Made by a program: the position numbers and the translations under genes. Positions 1 to 11,186 of a stretch of DNA of 64,000 nt are shown here, one piece after another. The DNA is taken from contig CM043950.1 in NCBI GenBank assembly GCA_014529385.2, forward strand, positions 156,395,545-156,459,544, given 5' to 3'. Positions within the stretch are counted from its first letter, which is position 1. Every line of letters begins with the position of its first letter. The notes beneath the pieces were generated by a model. It was not told the origin of the DNA. It worked only from the letters and a program-made list of their open reading frames with translations, and ran no database searches. The DNA is from Adiantum capillus-veneris. Taxonomy: Eukaryota > Streptophyta > Polypodiopsida > Polypodiales > Pteridaceae.

Positions 1-2
1 GT

Positions 3-504
3 GATGATAAAAATCAAGAGAAGGAAAAGGCGAGAAAGAGGACACCCTCTTCTTCATCTTCTTCATCCTCTTCCTCTTATGAAAGTGATGGTGAAGACGA
101 TGAAGATCAAGACAAGAAAAATGCGAGAAAAGGTCACCCTCTTCTCCACCTTCCTCAAATTCTTCACCTTCTGAAGAAAGTGATGGTGCAACCTTTGAAC
201 CATCAAAAAGAAGAGGCCATAGGAAATCCTATGCCGCATGGAAGAGGTCGTCCAAGCTGAAGAAGTTCAAAGAGGGAGGGAAGAGCATCTCTTTCCATAC
301 CTATGATGGCACCTTTGGTGCTACAGACAAATTCTTGGCCTTTATGCAACAATTTGATGCGGCATTTGGAGATGAGGGCTTCACGGAGTCCTCCAAGCTA
401 CACCATGTAGCTATGCACTTTCAAAAGTCCGCCAGGCAATGGTGGTCTAGCCTACGAGCCAAGATGAAGCTCCACAAACCTGGAAAGCTTTAAGAGCTTC
501 CATT
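3..504 (+). pseudogene. Ty3/Gypsy gag, N-terminal part, frameshifted
   Basis: Reading from position 3, an acidic, serine-rich low-complexity stretch (a run of ten Ser, then mixed Asp/Glu/Lys) leads into a typical retrotransposon gag segment. This is visible in a second frame from about 140: a Phe/Asp/Glu-rich part, then AMHFQKSARQWWSSLRAK near 411-465, the usual aromatic gag capsid motif. The reading frame changes near 130 and again near 480, where TAA (490-492) ends this frame and the next frame continues with the following gag segment. The 5' end of the element lies outside the window. What is seen is a decayed gag; assignment to Ty3/Gypsy comes from the pol domains downstream in the same orientation. 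Confidence 0.7.
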
Positions 505-1806
505 ATGAAGCAGTTTTTGGCCACCGATGCCAAAGAAAAAGTACTCACTGAATGGCGAAGCTTAAAGCTCTCCCCCTATGAATCCATCCACAAATATGTT
601 GACAAGTTTTGGGACCTACAACTCAAATCCAATGTCTTCAAAAAGCTGGATTCTGGAGAGAAAAAGCAACAATTTTGTGCAGGCTTAACCGAAGAAATGG
701 CGGAGAATGTCAACTCCCAAAGGCCACACACCATATTGAAGGTATTACACCGTACTATGGTGGCCTCTCGAATCAATTTCCAAACCGGGGCTAAAAGAAA
801 TAATAAGCCCACGAAAAACAAGGGTTCCAACAAGCCTAAGGGGAAGGAAAATGTCCAAAAGTCTCCTAAGGGCAACTCCAACAAAGCTAAAGAGAAGGGA
901 GTTTACAAAGGTAAAAACAAACTCTCTCCTAAAGAGCTTGAGCGTTATCGTAAGGATAACCGGTGTTTCAAGTGCGGCAAACAACGGCATGCGTACCGCG
1001 CTTGTCCCCAAAAGAACACCCGCCATGATCCTCCTAGAGCTACCTTGGTTGAAATCCAAGAGGAGGAGAATAACCAAACTCACCACAAAGGATCTACTCT
1101 ATGCCATGCTTGGGGAAAGGTAAGAGAACATGATTCTTTTATTCTCTTTGACCCTGGTTCTACTCACAATTTTATATCTATAGAGTTGGCCACCAAGCTA
1201 GGCGTACAAGACTACGAGATGGGAGATGTTCTACCCGCAGACAGTGCTTTCAAGGGGCAAGAAGCTTCAGTCATTCCCTTAATCGGGAAATTGAGGCTCC
1301 ATGTCCAAAGCTATGTGGACCAAGATGACTTATTTATCTCTCCTCTCAAGCATGAGGATGTAATCCTAGGGGCACCATGGTTTGATCGCTTGGCTGCCAA
1401 TGTTAATTTTCCTGAAAGGAGAATCTCCTTTAAGTTTAGGGAAAAAGACATGTATATAGATTCTAAGGAAATGGGTAACACTATCCCCATTGTACATACA
1501 CCAGCTTTCAACAAGTCAATAAAGAGCTCATTTTCCATGGACATGATTTTTGTTAAAGATTCTCAAAATGAACCTAATGCTTTAGCAAAAGAAAATAAAA
1601 GCACGCAAAAGGAATTAGAGTTATCCAATTTTCTCAAGGGGTTTCAAGATGTTTTATTGATGACATCCCTTGTGAGCTACCTCCTAAACGAGGTAATGAT
1701 GACCATGCAAGTGAACTTCTTCCAGGAAGTTCACCGCCTAACAAGCCTCCTTATAGAGTTTCTCAAGCTCTACAATAGGAGATTATGCGGCAAGTGCATG
1801 AGTTAG
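505..1806 (+). pseudogene. Ty3/Gypsy gag C-terminus with zinc knuckle, plus protease
   Basis: This 433-residue reading frame carries the gag capsid tail, a basic Lys/Asn-rich linker and a CCHC zinc knuckle at residues 154-167 (C-x2-C-x4-H-x4-C), which binds element RNA in this family. The retroviral-type aspartic protease follows: FDPGSTHNFIS at about 215-225 corresponds to the D-S/T-G active-site region, with Pro where Ser or Thr is usual. The frame goes wrong near 1655: the bridge to reverse transcriptase continues in another frame (CELPPKRG, then PPNKPPYRVS), so the C-terminal 45 or so residues here are out of frame. It is one polyprotein with the next entries, now broken, and not expected to be functional. 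Confidence 0.85.
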
Positions 1807-2537
1807 TTGAGAAGGGCATGGTTAGGCCTAGCTCATCTCCATTTTGCTCACCTGTGCTATTAGTGCAAAAGAAAGACGGCACATATCGTATGTGTGTCGA
1901 CTACAGAGCACTAAATAGGATCACTATCAAGAATAGGTTTCCCGTTCCATGGGTAGAATACCTATTTGATAAGCTACAAGGATCGACCTACTTCAGTAGG
2001 ATTGCCCTAAAAAGTGGGTATCATCAAATAAGGATAGTTGATCAAGACATTGTAAAGACCGCATTTCGCACCACATTTGGTCTTTACGAACACATTGTCA
2101 TGCCTTTTGGCTTGACCAATGCACCAACCACATTCAACCGCTTGATGGAGAAGCTGTTCAGGCCTCATCGAACCTTCACTGGAGTGTTCTTTGATGATAT
2201 TATCATCTACTCTAATTCATTAGACGAACACAAGAAACACCTCCAGGTAATGTTTCAAGTTTTAAGAGAGAATAAACTTTATGTTAATCGAAACAAAATT
2301 GAATTTTTCTTGCAAGAGATTCAGTATTTAGGTCACATTATCTCTCAAGATGGCATCCAAATGGATCCATCAAAGTTAGAGGTAATAAAAGGATGGCCTA
2401 AACCAAAGAATCGTCATGAACTAAGAAGATTTATAGGTATGTGTGCAGACTATAGACGCTTCGTAGAAAAGTTCTCACAAGTTGCAGGACCATTACATGA
2501 CCTAACAAAGAAAAGAGTTAGGTATACATGGCCTTAA
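1785..2537 (+). pseudogene. Ty3/Gypsy reverse transcriptase domain
   Basis: The reverse transcriptase copies element RNA into DNA in virus-like particles. The fingers and palm are clear: VQKKDGTYRMCVDYRALN (27-44), SGYHQIR (77-83), MPFGLTNAP (106-114) and the catalytic FFDD box (135-138, a variant of YVDD). The motif A aspartate appears lost: the family reads F-S-K/R-I-D-L before SGYHQIR and here it is FSRIALK, with Ala in the Asp place. The frame ends at a stop at 2535-2537, where RNase H should begin, and most of RNase H is missing. Start is set by the open frame, since the domain is a polyprotein segment. Missing catalytic Asp and truncation make this a dead copy. Confidence 0.9.
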
Positions 2538-2579
2538 GTACTTCATGATGCAGACCAAGCTCTCCGACAAACAAATGAG

Positions 2580-2906
2580 GTGGGAATTTCTCAATTTCAT
2601 TTTCATATTGCTCACATTTCTTGCAAGCATAATCAAGTAGCAGATGCACTCTCAAGACGGCCGAGAGTGAATGCGATTTCCATAGCAACACACAATGATC
2701 TATCTTCAATGATAGATGAGTATGCTATTGATCCTGATTTTAGAGATGTGATTTCAGCCCTTGCATTAGGGAAGAAAGAAGAACCATTTACTTTACAAGA
2801 TGGTTATCTTCTCTATGGCAATAGACTATGCATTACTAACTCCCTACGTGAGAAAGTAATGTATGAATCTCATGCTCCTCCTTACACGGGGCATAGAGGG
2901 ATTTAG
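2580..2906 (+). pseudogene. RNase H tail and start of integrase zinc domain
   Basis: The first residues (HIAHISCKHNQVADALSRR) are the last motif of Ty3/Gypsy RNase H, normally some 130 residues after the end of RT; here only about 40 bases separate them, so a deletion removed nearly the whole RNase H domain. The tether and the N-terminal H2C2 zinc domain of integrase follow: HAPPYTGH gives the two histidines. After an in-frame TAG at 2904-2906 the same frame continues to the two cysteines (KCVVCQK, about 2978-2998). No independent start is implied. Confidence 0.8.
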
Positions 2907-2970
2907 TCTACCCTAAAGGGAATTGAAACATATTTCTATTGGCCTACCATGAAAGTGAACATACAAGAGT

Positions 2971-3321
2971 ATGTTTCTAAATGTGTGGTATGCCAAAAGA
3001 CAAAATTTGATAGAAAAGAAACTTGGATTGCTTCAACCGTTGCCAATCCCTAATTCACCATGGGAGAGCATATCCATGGATTTTATCTTTGGATTTCCTA
3101 AGTCGATCCATGGGAATACGAGAATATGGACGATAGTAGATAGGTTCAGTAAACAAGCTCATTTTATACCTGTCAAAAAGACTATCAAAGCCCATCAAAT
3201 GGCAACCCTTTTTATTTCACAAATTTTCAAGTACCATGGCTTGCCAATGTCCATAGCCAATGTCCAGGACAAGGCTAAAATTCTCTTCGGACTATCATCC
3301 ACAAACGGATGGCAAAAGTGA
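2971..3321 (+). pseudogene. Integrase catalytic core, internally deleted
   Basis: The integrase core inserts the cDNA into the genome. The segment WESISMDFIFGFPKS carries the first catalytic Asp, and TIVDRFSKQAHFIPVKKT is the typical following strand. After YHGLPMSI the expected stretch with the second catalytic Asp (V-S-D-R-D region) is absent and the sequence passes almost directly to the KFSSDYHPQTDGKSE motif, which is in the next frame. So the core has lost roughly 40-50 residues plus the reading frame. Confidence 0.8.
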
Positions 3322-4108
3322 AATAGCTAACCTAACAATTCTTGATCTACTAAAATCCTATGTAACAGAAGTAGATCAAAGATACCAATGGGAGAAGTAC
3401 TTACCGTTAGTGGAGTATGTATACAATAACACTATACATACTTCCACAGTAAAAGCACCTTTCAAGGTAATTGAGGGAAGATCGAAAAGTCCCTTGCTAC
3501 TTAAGGTACATGGGAAGGTCTTCGCTGCATATGAGTATAGCAGAGACCTACAAGAATCTTTTCAAAAGATTAAGGATGCTATCTCTATCTCAAAACAAAG
3601 GCAAAAGGCTGCTGCTGACAAGCACAGAAGAGCCCAAGACTTTAAAGAAAATGATTGGGTCTTATTAAAATTTCCCAAGGCTCGATTAAGGCACAGGACG
3701 GGCAAGAATGCTACGGGACACCAAAAGTACTATGCTAAACTAGCAAAAAGGTACTATGGTCCCTTCCAGATTCTTAGGCCAATCAATGAGATGTCCTATC
3801 AACTCAAGTTTCCCAATCATTGGCTCATACAAAATGCTTTCCATGTGAGCCTATTAAAGCCTTACAAAGGAGAGCCACCTCAAGAACCAACTACTGAAGA
3901 TCCACCGGAGATGGAGGACCAAGAAGAGGTACTACAGCCCGAGTCCATTCTCCGACATGAAGACAAGGTACTAAGAGGCGGTAAGACTATCCGACAATAT
4001 CTTATTAAGTTTAAGAATTATCATTTTGAAGATGCTAGATGGATGCAAGGCATACAATTAAAGGATAACCTAAACCTTGTCAATGCTTACAATGCTTCCC
4101 AAGAGTAA
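3260..4108 (+). pseudogene. Integrase C-terminus with GPY/F module and chromodomain
   Basis: The frame begins in the end of the integrase core (SSDYHPQTDGKSEIAN) and runs through a helical linker (KQRQKAAADKHRRAQDF), a GPY/F module (KRYYGPFQILRPI) and the NAFHVSLLKPY strand to a C-terminal chromodomain (PESILRHEDKVLRGGKTI, then FKNYHFEDARWM). Chromodomain-bearing Ty3/Gypsy elements are called chromoviruses; the domain is thought to steer integration to marked chromatin. Of the conserved aromatic cage only part is recognisable. Coding ends at TAA 4106-4108, about 355 bases before the LTR. This is the best preserved part of the element. Confidence 0.88.
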
Positions 4109-4463
4109 GCAAATGTACAAAATGTTAAAAATGAACAAATTTTTTGTCTTATAAGACTCTCTTTTTCTTTATTGTGCACAAAAATGAAGTAGTATGCATG
4201 CTTAGATTCAGTTTGCAGAGACGACGTCTCCCAAACACCAAGTAGAGCTTGTCACTCTACTATCGAAGATTCATAGGACTAATGTGCAGACATGCTTGGG
4301 GCAGCCTCAGGCTCTCAAGCACCAAATGGACTGGTCATCCATTGTGGAATGATGTCGTAGGGTAACATAGGGATCCTCTACCCACTAAGAAAAGGACTAA
4401 TGAATATGCTTTATCTTCTCTACCCCATAGTCGAGGACGACTATGATTTCAAGAGAGAGGTAA

Positions 4464-6100
4464 TGTCATAATAATCAATATCTAATTCTCCTAAATGATT
4501 TTCTCATGTTAAACTGATCATTTAATATGGGGAAGTGCCAGGGGAAAAAAAGCTAGAATATTGGTTAAGCTAGCAGACTGGCCACAATAGGGATCCAAAG
4601 GAGGGAAAATAGGGATCCAAAGGGGGGGCCATCTAAAAAAGATCCATGTGCAACAATGGACTTAAAAGACCCTAAGGTTCAGCCCATTAAGACTTCCAAA
4701 ATGCAAAGGTTCCAAAATTCAAAGGTTGTGTCCAAAGGTCAAGCATGGGGGGAATTGAATTCTTTGTGTGTATTCCAAAAGTCTTTATCAATCCCTACAT
4801 AGGAGGGGGCAATCTTTGGGAGTAGGGGATGAGAGAGAAACTCACACACACACAAGCTCCCTTTACACAAAGGGAATGAGGGACACATGTCAGCTCCCGA
4901 GACCAAATGCCCACAAGGTGTACCCAATTCCTATTGGATGGCCGGCCTTGGAGGTGGACCAATGAGAATTAGGGTAGATTAAACCTACTTTAATTAATTT
5001 AAAAGCACTTAATAAAAGAACCAATGAGAATTAAGATCTCTAGAAGACTATTGGATAGTCTCCCAAGGGGTCCAATGAGCATTCAGCAGCTCAATGGCTT
5101 GCCTGATTCCTATTGGCCAAGAGGCAAAGGGGTCCAATGAGAGTTTAGTTGCATTTATTAATTACATAAAGCTCTCACAAAATGGGAAAGGGGGATACAT
5201 GTCAGAAGGCTATCACTTATACTGCTTAATTATCATTGGCTAACCCTAGGGAGGTCCAATGAGACTGTAGCATGAGCAAATAGCAAGAGGGGTCGACCAA
5301 GAGAGAGAGGGGGATGATTTTTACAAGTCATTATCACACACACACTCACACAATCTCATGTGTGAAGAAAAGAAGACTCTCTCTCCTTCTCAAGCTTTAA
5401 TGGAAAGCTTACCACCTACTCCAAGCTTGTGAGAAGGGAGGCCTACACCAGCAACTCTTGGCTTTGTGATGCAAATCCTACCAAGATCCAAGCTTCAATG
5501 CATGCTCATCTCCTCTACTATGCTAATTACCAAGATAATCTATGCTAATATGAGTGATTATGTGAGGAGATGTACATCTTTCTCGTAATAATACTTCTTC
5601 TTCCTCTCAATCTACTCTCATACCCCGCTAGCTCTCACCATCTTCAAAGGTATGTGAGGTCTTGGGTCTGAGACCGGAGAGAATTGATTTTGTGTTTGAT
5701 AAGTGTTTTGCTTAGTGTATGAAGCTTTCATCTTCATAGCACTAGCTAGTCTTGAAGGAACACAAAGAATTGTATTGTACAATGTCTCTCTTGATGGGAG
5801 AAACCATAATACAAAGACTTTTGGAGGGGACTGGCTCCATGTGAATCCGGTTCTCAACTGTTGTCAATAGATGAATTTCTCTCTCTTTTGAAAGTATTAT
5901 TCATGCTATCTAACTAGGTGTTATGCTTTTTGTTGCTCTCTCCACCCAAGCACTCTTGTAATTCTCATTAGGAATCTATTCTAATGAAATGCCCACTATG
6001 TTCATATTAATTTCCGCTACACACAAGTTACTAGGCCATTAAATGTTACACGGTTGGTGTAGGGGGTACACTAGTACTAGGCATAGGATTTTTCATCCGC
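4464..6100 (+). mobile_element. Probable 3' LTR of the Ty3/Gypsy chromovirus
   Basis: A purine-rich tract (AAGAGAGAGG, 4451-4460) just upstream of TGTCATAATAATC is the expected polypurine tract and LTR start, about 355 bases after the pol stop. The following 1.6 kb has no coding potential and contains CA-dinucleotide patches and CT-rich stretches. The end is not resolved; it is put near 6.1 kb only because the sequence character changes there. The 5' LTR is outside the window, so no pairwise check is possible. Confidence 0.5.
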
Positions 6101-7252
6101 AAAAGCACATCCATTGACAATACTCAAGCTCCATTTGATACATTGGCTGCAATGTTTGCTAGCAGTCTGCTGCTATCTAGCCTAGAGAGTGCACATGTAT
6201 AGGTGCGATGGTGTAATTCTCTTCTTGTGAGAGATTCAATACACGTCAAAGTTATTGTGTGACCTTACTTCCAGACTACACGAGAGAAATGAATGGAAAT
6301 CATCTTCATGTAGCTACTGAGTGTGATCAATGTATCTATCAACGCCATCTCAATAGTGTCAGCAATTGTATGGGGTATGCTAGACGGGAATTCAATATTG
6401 GATAGCCCATTGATTTCATGGAGTGCATAGAATAGAACATGCTTCACAGACCAAGAACTAGCCGCATCACAACTGACACACATACTTGCATTCAATCTTG
6501 AGAAAAAATTTGTATTGTAGGAGCATCTATCTATCCATGGCTGAATGACCAAATAATAAGCTTGGACTTTGCATCTTGAATCAGGACAGTGTGGAAAAGA
6601 TTGTTTAAACAATAGCAAGACAGCATACCATTTGCACTAATGGCACAACTCTATACAAGTTCAATGTTTAGAATTATCAAAAACATTGTCAAGCCAGCTA
6701 GGTGAAGAGCATACAGTGTTGACGATACTTATGAAATTGCTTCTTTGCAAATCCATAGTAGCACTTAACAATTTCTTGAGAGGATAGCCAGTTTCAGGCT
6801 TGATGGCATGCCTGCCTTATTGACCTCCACAAAGGAAATCACAACAGAGGCAATGACCTTTCCATTCATGTTCCCTATTGGGAAAGGCCAATATGATGGA
6901 AAAATCAACTTCAAAGCATATGTGAAGATACATGCGTCGACTTTATTCTCTTTGTATACTCTATACAAGCCATACTCGCTCATCATGTACCAGTTAAAGC
7001 AGTCACTCATGTTAGCAAACATACACACACGAGCTTCTTACAAATACATTGACAAGTACAAGAGGACCAAAAACAATAGGTGAATAGTGCTTTGTTAGCT
7101 TCTATCACATCAAATTAAGATTGAGAAAAATATTGGAAACTATATATGCCATTTCAACACTTTTGAAATTAAAAAAACAAATTTTTGATGCTATTAATTA
7201 TGTCTAAGATATATATTAATTGGGAATGGAGACACCAAAATGAAGCATGCAC

Positions 7253-7256
<4 letters not shown>

Positions 7257-7299
<43 letters not shown>
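7257..7299. repeat. (GA)n microsatellite
   Basis: About 21 uninterrupted AG/GA units. Confidence 0.98.
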
Positions 7300-7303
<4 letters not shown>

Positions 7304-7577
7304 TCAACCCGTGCTAAATTTTTTTAACCTAAGAGTGTTTTTGGGATACCGGTCATCATGTTTTTGATGTGTGCCTTGCAAAAATGGGATACCAATTATA
7401 GTGCTCCAAAGGGGTACCTCGCAAAAAATGACAAGGAGGGTTGAAGTTTGATCAAGCTCAATGTTGTAATCAAACAAGATTTCAATATTATTAATTGTTT
7501 GTTTCTCCATTTTTTGTAGAACGTGCTTTATCATACCACGTGATTGGCAATATAGCCTGCTCACCCACTTGCTCTTC

Positions 7578-7826
7578 TCAAATCATGTACTTGACCGATA
7601 CATTATTGTTCCTGGAAAGTGGTGGTTGTTGGCCTAGTAGTGGTTGTGGTATCTTCATAGCCATCGATGGTCTCTGAATTGGTGCCATGTTTGATGGATA
7701 TCTATACATGGATTTTCCTTGAGGCCTCATTGGTACATACTGGACATTTCCATCATATTTGGGTTTATAATAGCACTTGTTCGTCTCATGGTTTGTCCAT
7801 TTTCCTTCAATGGAAAACCATTTCAA
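7578..7826 (-). pseudogene. gag-like fragment with degenerate zinc knuckle
   Basis: The minus-strand frame reads GKWTNHETNKCYYKPK near its start. The G-K-W-x2-H-x4-C spacing matches the second half of a CCHC zinc knuckle, but the two leading cysteines are not present in this frame. A Pro/Met/Gln-rich tail follows, as in many plant gag proteins. Assignment rests on this half motif and on the surrounding retroelement context. Confidence 0.35.
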
Positions 7827-8711
7827 AGGTGTGTGTTGTCCTATATGTTGTCCCTAAGGTGGACCGTATCTTGGCCCTCTCATAAGCATCCTTTGTATGT
7901 TAATCATCTTCATTCATGTCTTTTATAGCATTGACAGGAGCTGCCACAATTGGTCCTACTTGTGTTGGCACAATAGATGTGGTTCTCTCACTCTATGCAT
8001 CCTTAACAATGCTTTCCTCATTAAAAATTTTACAATTGACTCCCAAATCAATTTCTATAAAAAATAGCGTGCAAGTCCTTGTTTAGTAATCCCTTAAAGA
8101 AAAGGTAAGACAAGTCACTCCTCAATTGGAATTTCTAAGTGTGAACTTCTATCAATGTGTTGTCTCATTCGACTCACATGATTTCTTATCGTTTCTCCTT
8201 GTTATTGCTTACAGTTGTAGATTTGTGACATTGTACCCACTGTATTTCTTGACCCATTTTGGGAAATCTGTTGGTTTGACTCTCCGATTGTGTTTCGCAC
8301 CCGCTCTTCTGGTGATGTTTCTCCCATTAGGCGTTCAAACCAGCTGCTTGGTAGGTGCTACCCATGTGGACCTCTTCTTGTCCTAGTGTCACTCAGTATT
8401 TCCTTGTTAAAGGTGGTTTTTGCATCTCTACCCTTGTTTCCATTATTAAGGTGACTGCCTATGGTGGTGCTTCCTCTCTATTGACCATGCTATCATATGC
8501 TCCTTCATTTGGCCCCATGTTCTATTCAGTTTTAGGTTATGTCCCCATAATGACTTCTTGGATTGAATGTCCCTAGTATCTGGTCTATTCAATCTCCTTT
8601 GTGTCATCATAACAAAATTATTATTATAACAATCCCTAGAGAGGTGAGTGGGAAGCTTTGCTAAACCCTTCTCTTTTATCTTGAAAGTATATACAATTTC
8701 AAGTATGTCAA

Positions 8712-9161
8712 CTATCTTGATCTAGAATGAGCAGTCCAGATCAAGTTCGTGACATTGTTGGATTCCCACCGATATATTCCAAGCCTAGGGTTGTCAGTGG
8801 GTATATGCTTTGGAGGTTTAGTGTCTATCAAATTGTATCCCTCTAACTCTAGTACAAACGGTCCTTCCTTCATAGCCTTGTTTGGAATTAGAGTGTCAGC
8901 TTCCAATCCCCATCTATGTGCCGAATCAGGATCTTGTGTCTTAAGGTATTGCACTCCACTTTGATCTAGGTAGAAAGTATCTTCTTTGTTCACTTTAACC
9001 TCATCTTCAAACTCAATTGTATGCTCATCTACCCTTATGACAAGTTCCTCGTTCGGCTCCAAATAAATCAGAGCATTGTACTTGTTAGTCTTAAAGAAGG
9101 TCAGAATATTCTTAAACTTGAGTGAGGTCCCAATCCCTAATTGAGTAAAAAAAGAGGACAT
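8712..9161 (-). pseudogene. Unrecognised 149-residue frame, probable retroelement gag N-terminus
   Basis: The first ATG is at 9161. The product is acidic in the middle (EFEDEVKVNKED) and has no motif I can name. It lies about 1.5 kb downstream, on the minus strand, of the left edge of the 43.7-kb insertion. The matching leader start and primer site are at 54416-54500, so it sits where gag should begin. Function otherwise unknown. Confidence 0.35.
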
Positions 9162-9560
9162 CTAGGAACTTGAGTCAAAGTAAGTGTCCGGTACCTCTTT
9201 TGCTATATTCTCTAAAGGTCTCCCTTGGTTTATGCTCTCTTTCATGGATGCTCTACTCCTATTTTCTCCCAGTGTGCCAAAATTTTCTAGCACTCTCCAA
9301 ATTAAAATTTCATTTATGGACGCATACAACTTAATTGAGCATATACTTCAACCCTAGAAAAATGCCTTTTGTTTCATGCACGGTGCCTCTGCTCCTTCTC
9401 TAGCCCTTTTTTTTTCCAAGATGTGATTTCTTGCCACGAGCACTTCAAACCATATGTGATTCTAGAATTGTTAATCTGAAGTCATAAAATATATAACAAT
9501 TCTTTCTACTAGCCACTGGATACACTCAATGTGCCCAAAATCTGTAATTATGTGCATGCT

Positions 9561-10308
9561 ATCTTTGGCATGCCAAAGATGGATACAGCTTACTGAGAGA
9601 GTACATCTAATTTTAATCACTTAATAGGGTTCTTATAGCTTGACAAAGATAATCTTGGTATCAAATCAACTAAATTACCCTTTTGGTGAATTTGTTTAAT
9701 CTTTGGCGTGCGCCCAAAGATAAATTTTCCCTATTTCAAGATATTCTTGCCTAATGTGACTTGCCAGGGTTTCTATTTGTGATTTCAATATTTTCCAATG
9801 AGTTTCACAAAGTTTAGACTATTCACTAGTGTTTTTCCACCCTTTTTAGTCTTGTGGTAAAGCTTTTTCAACTTTTTTTGGTGTTTCTTGCGCTTGCACA
9901 ACTCCGAACTTGTTCAAAATTGCTCTAGAGCTGTGTAATGTTCCAATGGAGCTCTATCAATTGAAAATTTTGCAAAATTTATCCTTTGGTGGGAGATTTA
10001 TCTTTACCGCGTTGAAGATAAATTTCTCCAAAATTGTAACTTTTTGCAAGTTTGATTTCAAAGATTGAATTATCCCTTGGTTTGAGGTTTACCTCTACTC
10101 TGGCTTTACTATTTGGTCCAAAACTTTCTTTACTTTCCTTAATTTTCTCACATTTGATATTTTTTTTTGTCAAATTTGGTTTTTAGTGGGTCCAAATGAT
10201 ACCAAAATCAGTGGAAATGGTCTAACAAGTTGTTCTTTCACATTGTAAGTTCAGTTTCTTGGTTTCAGACCTAGCAATCCCATGTCTATCTTTGGCACGC
10301 CAAAGATA
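9561..10308. repeat. Three copies of an ATCTTTGGC/GCCAAAGAT palindrome
   Basis: Position 9561-9580 is a perfect 20-base palindrome (ATCTTTGGCATGCCAAAGAT). Positions 9699-9721 and 10287-10308 carry the same arms with slightly altered centres. Confidence 0.9.
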
Positions 10309-10541
10309 ACTTTGATAGTCTTTTGGTTTTTTCTAGTACACGTCAGATCATATGCAGTCCTGACTGTTTTCTACCTACCTACTTCTACTGAACTTGAAAA
10401 AAGAGTGTTGAATGTGGAGAAAGATAAGTTTAACAATCTTTTGATTTTTTCTAGTGCACCTCAAATCAGATGCAGTCCTGATTTTTTTCTACTTACCCTA
10501 CTCCTATTGAACTTGAAAAAAGAGTGTTGAATGTGGAGAAA
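10300..10541. repeat. 119-bp tandem duplication
   Basis: Two adjacent copies; both end with AACTTGAAAAAAGAGTGTTG and GAATGTGGAGAAA, the second copy starting about 119 bases after the first. Confidence 0.85.
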
Positions 10542-10722
10542 TCAACTTTTGCTTCCAAATCTCTAATGTCAACTTAGGTGATCCTTTTCTTGACTACCAC
10601 CTAGTCTGAAGGACCCTTCAACTAGTCCGTCCTGCTAAAATAATTCTGCCGACATCCTTACCGAGTATCTTTACTCTCAAGCTTCTCTCAGTAGTGATAA
10701 AGTCAAAATTGCTTTACTCTAG

Positions 10723-10727
10723 TTGAA
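10723..10727. repeat. Left 5-bp target-site duplication (TTGAA)
   Basis: TTGAA abuts the TGTTGGG start of the left LTR. The same five bases follow the CAACA end of the right LTR at 54411-54415. Five bases is the usual duplication size for plant LTR retrotransposons. Confidence 0.65.
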
Positions 10728-11186
10728 TGTTGGGATTCGAACAACAAATGAATATCTCTCACACACGTACTCTCATACGAGGAGTAGACAATTACTCCAT
10801 AATTAGACTCAACATAATATCACACAGACAACTTTAGAGTCAACAAATAGAACATAGAGAAAGATCAGATAGAGAAAAGAACACCATCGCTAAAGCTTCT
10901 CTCATTCCCCTACTCAGAACTCGTCCAAATACAAGTATCAACTGATGATTATAATTGTCCAACCCAAAAATGTTCTTGGCGTAAAATATCAAACTCAACA
11001 AGATCCGACCTAGTAAAAATCCTACTCAACAAATATTCCAGCCCAGCAATGTTTTGACTCACAAACATCAGACTCAACATCTGATTTAGAAATATCTAGA
11101 TCAGCACAATCTGACTCAATAGAAATCAAACTCAACAAAATCCGTCTCAGTAAAAATCCGACTCAGCATATATTATCGAGTCAACA
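10728..11186 (-). mobile_element. LTR copy, left (3' LTR of a minus-strand element)
   Basis: This 459-bp block starts TGTTGGG and ends AGTCAACA, the inverted TGTTG/CAACA ends typical of LTRs. It aligns along its whole length, in the same orientation, with 53938-54410 at roughly 80% identity by eye. The coding direction of both flanking interior pieces is minus, so this is the 3' LTR. The divergence from its partner implies an old insertion. Confidence 0.8.

Larger units (their letters stand above)
6100..9160 (-). mobile_element. Decayed minus-strand Gypsy-type internal region
   Basis: This stretch has no intact gene. Minus-strand fragments look like retroelement gag: a zinc-knuckle-like remnant near 7.8 kb and a 149-residue frame at 8712-9161. 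Fragments at 6265-6618 and 6765-7028 (minus) are open but not recognised. A (GA)n run lies at 7257-7299. It is inferred to be the continuation of the element whose LTR and primer site lie at 54479 onward, split from it by the 43.7-kb insertion starting at 10728. Confidence 0.4.
9170..10722 (-). other. Non-coding leader of the minus-strand Gypsy element
   Basis: No supported gene in this 1.5-kb stretch. It holds three near-perfect palindromes of the same core at 9561-9580, 9699-9721 and 10287-10308, and a tandem duplication of 119 bp (about 10300-10541). A comparable 1.3-kb leader with three other near-palindromes occurs at 58.8-60.1 kb upstream of a similar primer site, which supports the leader interpretation. 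Confidence 0.4.

Noticed and set aside
9273-9290. Primer-binding-site-like sequence TTTTGGCACACTGGGAG on the minus strand
   Set aside because: No LTR edge abuts it and the element's better primer site is at 54479-54500; the resemblance is short.
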